Shown here: positions 14,701-24,114 of the stretch, piece by piece
Numbering within the stretch: the first letter of the stretch is position 1
Layout of the letters: each line of letters starts with the position of its first letter
DNA from: Acestrorhynchus altus
Taxonomy: Eukaryota > Chordata > Actinopteri > Characiformes > Acestrorhynchidae
Assembly: GCA_034509495.1 (NCBI GenBank)
Contig: CM067521.1
Coordinates: 1,974,160 to 2,038,159, forward strand
DNA: 64,000 nucleotides
Direction of reading: 5' to 3'
The notes under the pieces: generated by a model
Seen by the model: only the letters and a program-made list of their open reading frames with translations
Told to the model about the DNA's origin: nothing
Database searches by the model: none
Position numbers and translations under genes: made by a program

Positions 14701-17700
14701 TATCACTACCCCACCTGCACACCACCAACCTTCTGTACAGAGGAACAGCAGACTGTTGTTATAGTCTGATGAAATTCACGTGAACATCACTAGTGTGTAC
14801 AGCGTACCCACCTCTACAGAGAGTGATCAGACATGTACTGAACCTCAAACAGTGAGCATGCACCAGTACCACCCTTCCGTAATTGAGTTTGATGGTTCTC
14901 AGGCCCTGACCCGCATCTCAGTTCGGATCAGATCAGAACTAGTTCGGAGCCCTCCGGTCAGGAGTCTGGAATGACGGATACGACAGGGTTAAGCGGGAGG
15001 GAAGGAACAAGGTGAACGAGGTGTTTATAGGACATTAGACTGGAAGGAGAGGTTTCAGGGATGTTTCTCCTCCACAACTTAGACTTGGTTCCTCCCATTC
15101 CGACTGGAACATTGACCAGCAAGTTGTCTCCAACAATCTCGGTCCACAGCTACTGCCTGTCCATCCTCCCACAAATGTCCTTGTCTTTCAAATCATGCTG
15201 GAAGGTGCTTCTCCAGGTCTTTCCTCCACAAATGTAGTTATTTTTACTTATTAATTATTAGCCATTTAGTTGAGGATGTATCACGATATCCTAGAAATAA
15301 TTGCGATTAATTATGACAAACATAAGTAACACTTCCTTTAATAACAACACGTTTCCGAGGTCCTGAGGCACTACCATCACCATGTTTGAAAGCTGGTATG
15401 GCGTTCCTACTGGGAAATGCAGTAACATCTTTAAAGAGTACATCCACCCTCAAAATCAGTGAGCAATGTCAACACAGGGTTGGGAACGAGCATGCGGAGG
15501 CGGGGCCTGGTGTGGAGTGAGCAGGATAGAAAGCAGCCAATCAGAGGTTTTTCTGCTTCGGATATCACCACGTCGTCATTCAGAAGGTTGCCACCCACTT
15601 CTCCATTACAGGAAAAAAAGTTTTCCTTCCTTCAGACTGGGGCATCTTTCCTCTCGTCTCAGAATCAGCCTTCAGAAGCTAAGTGGTCTGGAGCTTGAGT
15701 GGATCAGCTCTAATGAGGCAATCGCGTTCACTCAGCTAAGAAATCAGCGCTTAGACGGGCTGACGTCCATCCAATTTACAGGCTTGACCACTACAGCGGA
15801 ATGAGCACGGTTTAGAGTGGCCCACCAGCATGGACCAGTGGGTTTCTATTTCATGGAATGAGGAGAGACCCCTCATAACTATGTCAATGACATTCCATAT
15901 AGTTTAGGAGCTGCAAGGGCAAAGGCACGATCTTCCCTACACTTCAACTTGGATTTAGGGCCCACCGGAAGGAGCTGACCAGCAGACCCGATTGACCTCA
16001 GTGGAATACGTGGATATAAACAAGCAGCAATGTCACACACGTCCACTCACTGTCCACTCTATTAGACACTCCAAAAGCTCCTCCTACAGCTGCCCACAGG
16101 ACATAGGACATCACTGCAGGTCCAGGAGTGACATATGAACTGTGGTGGTCCTACAGTGTCCTGACCATTGAACAAGGAGAAAGGAGACGTTGCTCCCACG
16201 TTGTGGAATTCTGACCATTCTAGGTTTATGGTGTCGTTTCTAGAACCTCTGTGGAAACACTAAAGCTCCTGGTAGATGTTTGCCGCAGATGATGAGGACA
16301 AACCAATGAATGCCACGATATTTTGGAATAAGTTGCAATTATTTTTGTATTTCTAGGCCACAAAGCGAGTGCACACTTTATCAATCTGACTCAGAATCAC
16401 TGTCCTCAGCTTGATGCATCAGTGCATTTATAACGGCCATATCAAGTGTCTCCACTGAAGCGAACAAATGGCTGAGTCAGTCCGGTTTAACAGCGAAAAC
16501 AAGCCACAACACTGTTCATGTGGGTGTTGTGGATTATCCAAGCACTCCAATTATCCACCCCATTCTTCCACTCCACTACCTCCACTAATCCCAAATCGTC
16601 TCAATTTACTTTCGGCATCATAAAGGAGGACCAGGCAGCCATGAATACAGACACTTTCACATCCACTCATCTGTCACAATCAGTCTTTTTTTGTATATAA
16701 TGGTCAAAACTTCCAGAAATCCAAAGAAAACACACCGTCCTTGTGGAAGTGTGCTCCGTAGTGTGTATTTAACGGTAAAGCAGCCTAAAGAAAACTGTAG
16801 TTCAGCTGTTTAGAGAACGATGCTCACAGCCGAAGTATGGATAAGATGTTTGGAGCCTACATTTACCACCACAGGCTCTTCAGGAAGGCCAAAAAAATTC
16901 ATCAGTGCTCACAGGACGCTGCCCACAGGACTCTGCCGGCTGGATAGTTCTGGTTGGTGGACTGTTTTCAGACCAGCAGTGTCACCGAGGGGTTTAAACA
17001 CTCCAGCAGCACTGCTGCGTCTGATCCACTCATAACAGCTGCTCTGTGGTGGTCCTGTGGGGTCCTGATCATTGAAGATCGGGGTGAAAGGAGGAGAATA
17101 AAGTCAGTAACAGTTAGTGGCTGCTGTCGTATTCTAGACGCTGTTGCCCAGTGGTTCCTGGGTGGTTGCTTGGGCATTAAAGAGTTAAACTCCCCACCAA
17201 GCCTTTCCAGATCCCTCTCCTGTCTGGGTGGTGGAGGATTTAGACTTAAGCCCTGTTCCAGGGGTAGTGGTGCTCCTGCTCAAGCAACCCTGATTCAACT
17301 CACCTGTTAATGGACCCCTGCTCTACTGGGAAGGGATTTGTTTTCCTGGGGAAAACTCGTTATAGTGGGAATATTTACCCATATATTCGATTCACGTGGG
17401 ATTAATAGAACGGCTCGTTTTACAGGAATTTTTACTGCTGTGGGAATGCAGTCGGGAAAAATGTCTGACGGTGCATTCGGAAATGACCTTACCCCCTTTA
17501 TAGGGCTTTAGTCTTAAACCAAGAGGATCTAGACACAGTCTTCAATCTTAAGGCAGAAACAGGACACATGAAACCAAACCAAACCGCTGATTTAAGATCA
17601 GTGCCATCCTGCCATACTGATCCCAGATCTGCCTTCGAGAGGTTTGATAAATACAGGCCATGTGAAGAGCACCGAGGTGTGTGATGGAGCGTCACTAGCT

Positions 17701-18526
17701 ATTGAAGTCATACTTCTTGCATTTCTCCGGCCTTGCCTTTGAATGCGCACCACTGTTCTCAAGGCCAACAGCAGGATTTTTCGTTGCCTGCATTAAATCT
17801 GCACTAATCTAATGAACCGCCCTCTTCGCCGCGCTGGAACCAAAGCGGCGAAAAAGGGTCACTTCCGACCCCAATGTGCTCTGTGTACCATTAAAGCCCT
17901 CGGGCGCACTAAGCTCACTGGTCGCGGGGGGATGCGTCCTACCAGCACACACCCAAACAATCAGCCATGTAATGTGGTACACGTTCAATTTGGAGTGAAG
18001 TCTGTGAGCCAGGTCATCGCCATGGTTACCCCACACTCTTGAACGTCTGTCCTTATTAGGAGAAGTCACCGTTCCTATTGTTGTGGACCTGACCTCTGAT
18101 GCTTCATGCAATCTGCTGCAACAATGACACACTAATTCATCAGCCATAAGCCTCAGTGATTGGGGGGTGGGGTGCGATGGGGGGCAAATTGGGGACGGTG
18201 TACTGTCAGACCCTTTCAGAGTGATCCCCCGTTTACTTAAAGGAAGACTCAGCACTCCAGGGTCTTTCACCAACCACGACTCCATTCAATAGAAGAAGGG
18301 AAACCAGTGATGAAAACGACATTTTATCAGCTGACCGCCGGCTTGTGGTCTGACGGAGTCGTAATCACGGGTTTAGAAAAGGCACCGCAGAGATGTTCAG
18401 CTGAGTTCAGAGGGATTCGGTCGCACAAATGATGAAGTATCCCTTTAAAGAACAGCTCCACTGCAGGAGAATGAGGTCCTCGAAAGCAAAACCTCCACTG
18501 GTGACCGTTATGTTAACCTACACATC

Positions 18527-18558
<32 letters not shown>

Positions 18559-18933
18559 CTGTGTGTGTGATGCACTGGTATGAATGGATCAGACACAGCA
18601 GTGCTGCTGGAGTGTTTAAACCTCCAGAAATATAGCACTGATGAAGGACTAGAGGATGACCAACACAAACTGTGCAGAAACAGATGAGCTTCTGTCTCTG
18701 ACTTTACATCTACAAGGTGGAGACACTTGGTAGGAGAGTCTGATAGAGTGGACGATGCGTGGACACGGGGTTAAAACACTCCAGCAGCACTGCTAAGGGG
18801 TCCTATATATATACATATTAAACATGTCATATTCTGGGTGCAACTATTTTTATATTCATAACAGAACTAAGAAGCCTTTTTTTGTTTGTTACTTAAACAA
18901 AAAAAGTTACATTTCAGTTAGTAGATGAAATAG

Positions 18934-18981
<48 letters not shown>

Positions 18982-19417
18982 CACACACACACACACCTTT
19001 ATGTGAGAAAGAGAAAAACATGCTGAGGCTGCAGATATTAATATTAACCTAACAGACAGATATAGACATAGCAGTGGGCAGTGGGTGGACACTGCGTTTA
19101 AAAACTCCAGCAGCCCTGCTGTGATGTCAGTGGGGTAAATAATAGAATATGTATTTGTTTGATAGAAATGTATGAAGGTAAACCCCTCTGATCACAGTCA
19201 GAGCAGAACAAAGCCCTGCATTATTACCCTACACTGCTTTCCCATCCTGTGGACAAAGGGCTGGGGGGGGGTGCCTCTGGGCCGTGTTTACCTCCTCCAG
19301 GACGTGGACGGAGTTGCGGCAGCGGCTCATGTTGCAGGTGAAGGAGGAGGTGGTGGGGGAGCTGTAGTCCTCCAGGCTCTCCGAGATGAACTCCTCCACC
19401 GAGATCAGCTCCGGCAT
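291..19417 (-). CDS. ASAP-family ArfGAP gene, 5' part (six coding exons, BAR domain)
   Basis: ASAP proteins (BAR, PH, ArfGAP, ankyrin, proline-rich and usually SH3 domains) bend and bind membranes and activate GTP hydrolysis on Arf GTPases at focal adhesions and podosomes. Six minus-strand exons (19292-19417, 6443-6515, 4525-4670, 3763-3837, 2444-2493, 291-420) join with consistent phases to give 200 residues: a leader starting MPELISVEEF and most of the BAR domain, ending at the FQLQMCE motif that all ASAPs share. PH, ArfGAP, ankyrin and SH3 exons must lie left of position 1. Residues such as LDCDRTVLQK, SGQDH and FTKIEKEKRE look closest to ASAP1, while the MPE start recalls ASAP3, so I give no paralogue symbol. 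The family call is very secure; the paralogue is open. Intron 1 is 12.8 kb and full of repeats. Confidence 0.93.
421..879. other. ASAP intron 5 portion, nothing recognised
   Basis: Ordinary intron sequence between exon 6 and the first foldback copy; the open frames here carry no family signal. The stretches 1260-1640 and 2173-2443 are similarly unremarkable. Confidence 0.5.
880..1258. mobile_element. foldback repeat family FB, copy 1
   Basis: The FB family reads inward from both ends with the same words: CATAACATTATGACCACC, TTATTCTCCTCCTTTCACC, CTGATCTTCAATGATCAGG, GGGTGGTGGGTCATTCTCAG and GCAGTGCTGCTGGAGTGTTT, around a short unique centre (ACATCTACAAGGTGGAGACA). It looks like a long-TIR, non-autonomous DNA transposon. 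This copy keeps the centre and both inner arms. Each arm contains smaller palindromes such as TGATCTTCAATGATCA, and no copy contains a credible protein frame. Confidence 0.75.
1640..2172 (+). mobile_element. LINE 3' end with tail
   Basis: Text such as LLRSLHWLPVAE at 1780-1815 and a terminus CTGGATAAGTCTGGATCGTG, CCAAATGCCGTAAACGTAAA, are those of a fish non-LTR element's last ORF2 codons and 3' UTR. Degenerate. Confidence 0.6.
2444..2493 (-). CDS. ASAP-family exon 5 (BAR domain)
   Basis: 50 nt encoding DLKKPFDKAWRDYENK, nearly identical to the family's DLKKPFDKAWKDYE stretch. The acceptor is CCCCCCACAG and the donor is GTGAGT. It leaves two bases that exon 6 completes to a Phe codon. A telomere-like array starts about 120 bp upstream of it in the adjoining intron. 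Confidence 0.95.
2616..2966 (-). repeat. interstitial telomere-like array
   Basis: About 350 bp made almost only of CCCTAA, CCCTAACAA and CCCTAACTAA words (TTAGGG on the minus strand), with a few substitutions (ACCATAACCC, CCCTAAAAACCC). It sits in the intron 5' of ASAP exon 5, with ordinary sequence on both sides. Confidence 0.9.
3126..3500. mobile_element. Tc1/mariner-like relic (non-coding)
   Basis: TCTTGGCACAAGAGGGCGTG, TACCTCTTGGTGAGAGATCG is shared with the relic at 53055. From 3266 on, GGAGGCATGGACTCCAATAA resembles the repeat at 47965. Confidence 0.5.
3501..3762. other. ASAP intron 4 portion, no recognised feature
   Basis: Ordinary intron sequence from the end of the relic to the exon 4 donor. 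Confidence 0.4.
3763..3837 (-). CDS. ASAP-family exon 4 (BAR domain)
   Basis: 25 codons: LKSMLHNINFFLDSL followed by VKGDLKEVKG. The LDSLxKGDLKxVKG motif is an ASAP hallmark. The acceptor is CTTCCTGCAG and the donor is GTAAGT, both phase 0. Confidence 0.93.
3999..4178. mobile_element. FB copy 2, one outer arm
   Basis: CTGTTTCTCTGCAGACTTTA and GATCTTCAATGATCAGG, with a local duplication of ACCCCACAGG. The inner part is deleted. Confidence 0.7.
4525..4670 (-). CDS. ASAP-family exon 3 (BAR domain)
   Basis: Begins HISQLEVYINSMEKLSVNF and ends TPMKNL before a GTGAGT donor. It aligns with the ASAP stretch of the form HVxNExxYxxxLxKxGxNF and with FxKFxxxxKEL. 146 nt, entering phase 1 and leaving phase 0. 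Confidence 0.92.
4796..5158 (+). mobile_element. tRNA-derived SINE, copy 1
   Basis: Pol III A box TGGCTCAGTGG (4802-4812) and B box core CTTGAATCC (4841-4849) at tRNA spacing, followed by a tRNA-unrelated body (CTCTCCCTCTCTGGGTGGGT). It is not a functional tRNA: no cloverleaf closes. Confidence 0.75.
5159..6442. other. ASAP intron 2, mostly unassigned
   Basis: Apart from the foldback fragment at 5660-5770 I see no exon, repeat family or conserved motif. 5880-6440 shows only ordinary AT-rich sequence. Confidence 0.5.
5660..5770. mobile_element. FB copy 3, inner fragment
   Basis: GTGGATCAGAGACAGCAGTG, then CTATTAGACACTC and AAAGTCAGAGACAGAAGCTC. Confidence 0.65.
6443..6515 (-). CDS. ASAP-family exon 2 (first BAR helix)
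   Basis: 24 codons plus one base: ALDCDRTVLQKMKK, then AAKAKHASGQ. The acceptor is TTTTGTAG and the donor is G|GTAATA. The split GAC codon is completed by exon 3, giving the family motif SGQDH. The segment AAKAK differs from the SVKAI usual in this family. Confidence 0.92.
6545..6775. mobile_element. MITE-like fragment upstream of ASAP exon 2
   Basis: AGCCGTGCCTGTAGATGCTC, GTTATAAATCCTTCGAGCAG, GAGTAATGGTGCTCCACCCA recall the body of the family at 33555. Starts within 30 bases of the exon acceptor. Confidence 0.4.
6803..7045. mobile_element. FB copy 4, complete left end
   Basis: Begins CAGCCATAACATTAAGACCA, the family terminus, and runs through the outer arm to the GGGTGGTGGGTTGTTCTCAG block. 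Confidence 0.72.
7046..7947. other. ASAP intron 1 portion, nothing recognised
   Basis: No exon-like frame flanked by splice sites, and no repeat vocabulary seen elsewhere in the window. 8300-9480 is also mostly plain. Confidence 0.45.
7948..8206. mobile_element. FB copy 5, centre and both inner arms
   Basis: GCTGCTGGAGTGTTTAAACA at the left and TTTAAACACTCCAGCAGCAC at the right form the inverted inner arms around AAATTCAGAGACAGAAGCTC. Confidence 0.72.
8238..8292 (+). repeat. (GT)n microsatellite
   Basis: About 26 GT units with one T interruption near the end. Confidence 0.95.
8740..8860. repeat. GGGTTCT/AGAACC repeat
   Basis: CCCAAAGAACCTTTTGCATG, AAGGGTTCTAGCTGGCACCA, AAAAGGGTTCTACT. A fish minisatellite or MITE motif. 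Confidence 0.5.
9490..10200. other. unassigned repeat-like block
   Basis: ACAGGGACAGGAATAGACGC and TTGACAGGTACAGGATTAAC look like debris of a retroelement interior, but no protein domain can be read. It contains the 30-bp tandem repeat at 9660-9782. Confidence 0.35.
9660..9782 (+). repeat. 30-bp tandem repeat, about three units
   Basis: GGCTGGGAACGCCGCTGACA, CTGGAGCACA recurs three times. It lies inside a longer unassigned repeat-like block (9490-10190). Confidence 0.75.
10283..10605 (+). repeat. purine-only tandem repeat with about 65-75 bp higher-order unit
   Basis: GA-rich on plus. The unit AGAGAGAAAGGGTATGAGAG, AGTAAGTGAAAG recurs at about 10390, 10455 and 10523, with a G run at 10331-10342. 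Nearly no pyrimidines other than T. Confidence 0.85.
10668..11214 (+). repeat. GATGG/GGTAT minisatellite
   Basis: About 545 bp of 12-bp words GGTATGATGGAT, GGTAGGATGGGT and GGTATGATGGGT. It is open in several frames, which explains the long spurious reading frames on both strands. Confidence 0.92.
11215..12089. other. ASAP intron 1 portion, nothing recognised
   Basis: AT-rich single-copy-looking sequence with one short CA tract. No coding evidence. Confidence 0.45.
11679..11702 (+). repeat. (CA)n microsatellite
   Basis: About 12 CA units followed by TATACAGTATATATAT. Confidence 0.9.
12090..12240. repeat. same foldback family (ACCCTGCNGGTATTTATAG), one arm
   Basis: AAGGTGGTAGTAATTTGCAT, GCTGTAAATACATGCGAGGT, GTGCGATGGGATTCATAGAT. 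Confidence 0.55.
12285..12590 (+). mobile_element. GC-box repeat, LTR-like, copy 1
   Basis: Two tandem units with a GGGGCGGGGC box, then TTATAAAT at 12450-12457 and AATAAA at 12520-12525, followed by a T-rich tail. The order (tandem enhancer, TATA, polyadenylation signal about 70 bp on) is that of a retroviral-type LTR. No LTR boundary or coding sequence is visible, so the LTR call is an inference. Confidence 0.5.
12725..12900. repeat. same foldback family, one arm
   Basis: CCCATTTTCCACGCATTGTA, GAATCCGGTATTTATATATT, TATAGCCCAATCATCCTTGC, CAGTGCCATCTGCAGGAGCC. Confidence 0.55.
13444..13480. repeat. MITE end (GGTCCATAGGTATTTGGACA)
   Basis: AGTCTGGTCCATAGGTATTT then GGACATTT is a common fish Tc1-type MITE end; only one end is present. 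Confidence 0.45.
13540..13735 (+). mobile_element. GC-box repeat, partial copy 2
   Basis: CTCAGGATCAGAGTAACCTA, GGTTACTGCTCGGTCGACTT, GAAGACTCTGACTGATCAGC; it stops after one degenerate unit. Confidence 0.5.
13855..14155. mobile_element. FB copy 6, right half
   Basis: GTGTTTAAACACTCCAGCAG through GATCATTGAAGATCAGGG to AAGTTATGGTTGAT at the terminus. Confidence 0.72.
14156..16029. other. ASAP intron 1 portion, nothing recognised
   Basis: Only the short duplication at 14458-14572 stands out. The open frames at 15459-15804 lack family similarity or splice context. Confidence 0.45.
14458..14572 (+). repeat. two-copy direct repeat of about 60 bp
   Basis: AGATTACTCTCAGAGTCGGT, CAGA occurs at 14481 and at 14533. 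Confidence 0.7.
16030..16192. mobile_element. FB copy 7, degenerate
   Basis: CCACTCACTGTCCACTCTAT and GTGGTGGTCCTACAGTGTCC; the central bases are lost. Confidence 0.55.
16895..17106. mobile_element. FB copy 8
   Basis: CATCAGTGCTCACAGGACGC, GGGGTTTAAACACTCCAGCA, GATCATTGAAGATCGGGG. Confidence 0.7.
17107..18526. other. ASAP intron 1 portion, mostly unassigned
   Basis: Possible repeat debris at 17245-17325 (GGTAGTGGTGCTCCTGCTCA) and 17590-17660 (ATCAGTGCCATCCTGCCATA). No gene seen. Confidence 0.4.
18527..18568 (+). repeat. (GT)n microsatellite
   Basis: About 20 units with one interruption (TCTG); abuts a foldback copy. Confidence 0.92.
18565..18798. mobile_element. FB copy 9
   Basis: GGATCAGACACAGCAGTGCT, TACATCTACAAGGTGGAGAC, then the opposite inner arm at ACACTCCAGCAGCACTGC. 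It starts immediately after a (GT)n tract. Confidence 0.7.
18935..18996 (+). repeat. (AC)n microsatellite
   Basis: About 30 units with a single ATAG interruption. Confidence 0.93.
19076..19132. mobile_element. FB copy 10, short remnant
   Basis: GTGGACACTGCGTTTAAAAA then CTCCAGCAGCCCTGCTGTG. Confidence 0.5.
19292..19417 (-). CDS. ASAP-family exon 1 with start codon
   Basis: 42 codons from ATG at 19417 to VHVLEE, then a GTAAAC donor (phase 0). The leader has the family pattern ISVxEF, an acidic stretch, SPTTSSF and CRNSV. The start corresponds to the short-isoform start of mammalian ASAPs; no in-frame upstream exon is visible. It lies inside the CpG-rich promoter block. Confidence 0.95.
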
Positions 19418-19670
19418 CGCGACCGTCAGAGCGGCTCACTGCGTCTCCATGGAAACGCGGAGCAGCACGCAGGACCGCGCGCGCCTCGGCCGGCCGTACA
19501 GATCCGCTCTCCCAGTCCGGCGAAGCGCGGAGCCTGACCACGCCCCCCGCGCTGCGATTGGCTAGCGCGCGTCCCGCCCCTCGGGCTCCTCGGAGAGGAA
19601 GGTCCCGCCCTCCTGTACTGGCTCTGCTCTGATTGGATAGTAAGGCTAGGGCTGCACTGATTGGCTGCTT
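19418..19670 (-). promoter_or_regulatory. CpG-rich promoter of the ASAP-family gene
   Basis: The block directly upstream of the start codon is GC- and CpG-rich, unlike the AT-rich DNA around it. On the minus strand it reads three CCAAT boxes (ATTGG on plus at 19557-19561, 19632-19636 and 19660-19664), GC boxes (19573-19580 and 19604-19610) and a CACCC/KLF-type site (19538-19547). A sequence resembling an RFX X-box, GTCTCCATGGAAAC, is at 19443-19456. No TATA box is evident, which fits a housekeeping-type promoter. The exact transcription start cannot be read. Confidence 0.7.
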
Positions 19671-19722
19671 GCTCATGTTTATTTTATTGGAGTTCAAGAT
19701 AATAGAAATGGATTTCTTTTTG

Positions 19723-20040
<318 letters not shown>

Positions 20041-20574
20041 CTGAGAGACATGACTGTATGTGTAGGTATATATATTGATTATATCTGTCTACATTTATAA
20101 TCAGTTATTGATCCTTATAGCACTACAACCAAACACGTCCTTTGAGGATATACATTTTACTGTCATTTTAATAATCCATGTATTACTGTGTCCTTTATCA
20201 ATCCTTTATTTTGTGCATGAACAGCACTTAAAGTGAGCATCACAGTCTTAAAAGAGTGCATGGCATTAAGCTTTGGGGACTTGGTGGTTTTATTTGCCCA
20301 CTGCCTGGTGATTTAGGAGCGAGAGAGTCGTTAATAAAGCCTGGAAGTCGCCTGTCCCAGCTGTCAGCTTTCATTAGAGGTTCATTTAGTCACGTCAGGC
20401 ATTTCTGTACTGCAGCCTGTTCACACTGTCATGAGACTTCACATGTGCACTTTTCTCACACTGAGTTTTTCTGTTCAATCTGATAAGAAGTGATGACTTT
20501 TAAATGCCTTCTTTGTCACATTAATCGCTTTGCAATTATTGAGTATTCAAAGTATCACGAACACTCAATTTTCT

Positions 20575-20828
20575 GAATTTTGGTCAGCTCTATTAGTGAT
20601 ACAAGGGACACTAACCTCTCATGGCAGGACTTCCATCTGGCATTTTTCAGCAGGATAATGCTCCCATGCACAGCAAGGCTTTCCCAGGAAGATCTCCAGC
20701 AGATTTCAACACCTCCTTAGCTTCGGTAACCTACGAGTGTGCAGGATCTACAGGCCCATCCGTCTGTGGGTGAATGTGCCGCAGGATGCCATCGGAACCT
20801 GTACCCCTCTGTGCAATTAAACTGTATT
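20575..20828 (+). pseudogene. Tc1/mariner-like transposase relic, C-terminal part
   Basis: FQQDNAPMHSKAF is the second-Asp motif of the DDE catalytic domain; the following text matches the relic at 53055. Frames are broken. Confidence 0.65.
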
Positions 20829-22004
20829 AAGCAGTGAAATCCACATTACACTCAGTAAAATATTTCAAATACACACTTCAATTGAACCAAACGAGATGTT
20901 CTGTTCTAACGACAGCAGTCAGACCCGGATCCAGTACAAACAGAACTAGTCCTGTGAGCGCAGAACTGTTCTGAAATTAAAACGGCATAAAACACATAGA
21001 ACACAGCTGTGATTGACAACACCATTAAAAAGTTTGCCTTTACATCACACATTTTCATCTCAGTGCTCGATTAATGACAGCAGCTGAAGGGAGTTCCTTT
21101 AAGCACATTCCATTTAGCTTTATTGTACAATCCATTATGGAAGTTGTCAGTCTTCCAGACGGGCACAGTGGCAGCTCACAGGACGGGCTGTGGTGAGGGT
21201 GTGTATGAAGGGACTGCATTCAGTTAATGCATTAATGCAAAGCAATGAAACAAAAGAGGCATTAAGTCACATCTGAGTGGAAATCTGCAAAAAAAACACA
21301 GGAAACTGGAAAACGTACTTTAATTATGGGGTGTTTTCATGCCAAAATGAAGACTTGAGAGGTATCTTTATGTGCTGCATCCATACAAAAGCAAAACCAG
21401 CTCAAATCATCCTTATATTAGAAGTCAGTTCCTAATATCAAGCCCCTCCTGAAGCAGAGACAGCATCATTAGGGTCTTTACTGGACTAAGGAGCAAAAGA
21501 TCTGGACTGTTGCTCAGAGCTTCAAAGTCTTCTTTTCAGATGAAAGGAAATTCTGCATTTCATTTGGAAATGGAGATCCAATTTGAAGTCTAAGAGCCTC
21601 AACTTGAGCTCGTAGAGTCTGGAGGAATAGTGAAGAAGAGGCACAGACTCCAATTTTCCCAGTTTGTACTGGTTAAGGGGTCGTGTCATCTGCTGGTTTT
21701 GGTCCACTGTGTTTTATCAAATCAACAAACCATCTACCAGGTTTTTGCGCACTATATGCTTTCATCTGCTTGATCAGCTACATAGAGATTATGATTTACT
21801 TTTCCAGCAGGACTCCAGTCTCGTCTGTAGTCCATCTGTTTCTCTGCATATGGTTTTCTCCTCCTTTCACCCTGATCTTCAATGGTCAGGACCCTACAGG
21901 ACCACCATTAGGCACGTCCATAAATCACCAATCATAAGGCAATCATTGATATCTGCTTTGTGACTCATTGAACACACACCAAATAAGACATTCACTGCAC
22001 TGTA
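20829..22004. other. spacer between the two genes, mostly unassigned
   Basis: Besides the foldback fragment at 21830 nothing is recognisable. 20041-20574 and 22083-22611 are likewise plain. No third gene is supported between ASAP and fer1l4. Confidence 0.5.
21830..21910. mobile_element. FB copy 11, outer-arm fragment
   Basis: TTCTCCTCCTTTCACCCTGA, TCTTCAATGGTCAGGACC. Confidence 0.62.
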
Positions 22005-22082
22005 CCTCTTCTCAATCTATGAACTGCACACCCCGCAGGTATTTACAACCCCATCATGTTGGTGCAGCAGGAGCCTACCAGT
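22005..22082. repeat. same foldback family, one arm
   Basis: CTTCTCAATCTATGAACTGC, ACACCCCGCAGGTATTTACA, ACCCCATCATG. Confidence 0.52.
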
Positions 22083-22611
22083 AAGTTACTAACAAGTTAC
22101 TACTAAGGTGATGTAACAGAACTGGCAGCTAACTTTCTCCTCCAGCTGTTGTCACCAGTGCACTGATGATCCCTAATGTGGTACTGATGCAGCAGATACA
22201 GATTCCTGCAAAGCATTAATATCTATTACCATTCAAAACAAACCCAGTGAGCAGTCACCCCATGCCCACATGTATCTGGTCTGGATCTACCTGTAGGACA
22301 ATCTGCGTAATGCAGCAGTTCTAATGTTTGCCCATAATTGGCTTCAGGTCATGGATGCTATTTGCATGAAGCAGAAAATTACAGGTTGGTGAAGTAATTT
22401 ATTGTGACATTTAAAACATGAAGGCGTTTAGTGAAATTGAGCACACTTAGTCTCTACATCACCGTTTATCTTCCCTTCATTTCTAACCTCAGATCCACCC
22501 ATTTTAGCCCATTTAAGCAGTGCATTAGACAGTTGTAGCTCACAGACTGATGTAGACTCCATTAACCAGAACAACAACGTACTTATGATTTGAACATTAA
22601 AATATTTACAT

Positions 22612-23038
22612 ATACACTGATCAACCATAACATTGTTTCTACACTCTACTCACTGTCCATCCTATCAGCTCCTCTGACCACACAGGAGCTCTTTGTGGTT
22701 CTATAATTCCAGACTGTAGTTCATCTGTTTCTCTGCAGACTTTATTCTCCTCATTTCACCCTGATCTTCAATGATCAGGACCCCACAGGACCACCACAGA
22801 GCAGATATTATGTGGGTGGTGGGTCATTCTCAGCACTGCAGTCACACTGACACGGTGGTGGTGTGTTAGTGTGTGTTAAGTTGGTGGAGTGTTTAAAGCC
22901 CTCAGTGTCATTGCTGGAGTGAGAACAGTCCACCAACCAGAAATGTCCATTTGACAGCGTCCTGTGGGCAGCGTCCTATGAGCACTGATGAAGGACTAGA
23001 GGACTGTAAATGACAATGTTACAGCTGATTGGTGTTTA
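22612..23038. mobile_element. FB copy 12, near full length with deletion
   Basis: Begins ACTGATCAACCATAACATTG and ends near AATGTTACAGCTGATTGG, so both termini are recognisable. The inner right arm is partly deleted. Confidence 0.75.
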
Positions 23039-23109
23039 ATTCTTAAGAGTGATCATCAGAAACGATGTAGGCCTTTTTAATAAGACAGGTTCTACTGTAA
23101 CCTGTAACT

Positions 23110-24075
23110 ATAGGCCTAGGAGACCTCATGAACACCTTAAACTTGAACATATTTAATGAACATGAACATCTGATCTTCATTGTAACTACACTGAGAGATG
23201 GAGGTGGTGAAGAAATGTCTTTTAAAATTTATTTCCAAAAACAAATTAATAGGAAAGTAAGCTAGATGATTCTAGAACTGTCTTCCAGCTCTGTGATGTT
23301 TCAGCGTCAGTCTTTGTACAGATGCTCTCACGTTCTCCTCAAGCCCCCTCTGATACAATAAAGATCTCATAGTGGTTTCTATGGTGAAGAGATCTCCAGA
23401 CCCTGCTGCAGCAAAGCAGCCCCAAACCATCAAACTTCCACCACCATGCTTCACAGCTGCTATGAGCTTCTTGGCCTGAAATATTGTGTTTTCTGTAACT
23501 GTGTCCAAGTAATTCAACTTTGGATTCATTTGTCCAAAGCACGTTGTTCCAGAAGTCCTGCTCTTTCTCTAGATGTTCTCTGAGAACATTAATCTTCTCC
23601 TGATGTTTTTTGACAGTAAAGGTTTCCTCCTTAAACTCCTCCCATGAAGATCAAACTTGTTTGATCTCTTTCTGATGGTAGAAGCTGCATTTTGACATCA
23701 CCTGTGACGAGAGCAACATGAAGGTCCTGTAATGATTAGGTCCATTTTAGGATCATTGGAGGATCATTCTTTACGCATCTTGGGCTGATCTTGTAAATCT
23801 TGTAAATGATGTTCCGGGTAGTGGAACGCCTGATTTCTAACTGTTCCGAGATCTTTTTAAATCCCTTCCCAGACTCATCTGCATCTACAACGTGAGGGGT
23901 CTTAACTTTTGCCTCAAAAGGACTGCATAAAAATTACATTTTTCAAATGATGTTTGAAAGACATTTATGTGCTTAGTTATGTCAACTTCATCTGTAATTA
24001 TGGTAAATATTTTATAAAAGTCAAAGGTGTTCATGGAGGTGTCCTAACTTTGTCACATGACTAACTGTGATAGGT
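23110..24075 (-). pseudogene. Tc1-like transposon relic with degenerate ends
   Basis: Minus-strand text LWTNESKVELLGHSYRKHNI and KHGGGSLMVWGCFAAAGSGD is Tc1 transposase. Ends CATGAACACCTTAAAC and GTTCATGGAGGTGTCC are inverted. It lies just 3' of fer1l4. Confidence 0.72.
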
Positions 24076-24114
24076 CGTGCAAAGCTATGTTACAGTGCTG
24101 CTTCAAGATATAAT

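Noticed and set aside
15459..15804. Two overlapping plus-strand frames of 79 and 112 codons
   Set aside because: No similarity, no repeat elsewhere in the window, and no splice-site context; typical chance frames.
20829..24110. A third gene in the spacer
   Set aside because: Only repeat relics and short frames without splice support are present.
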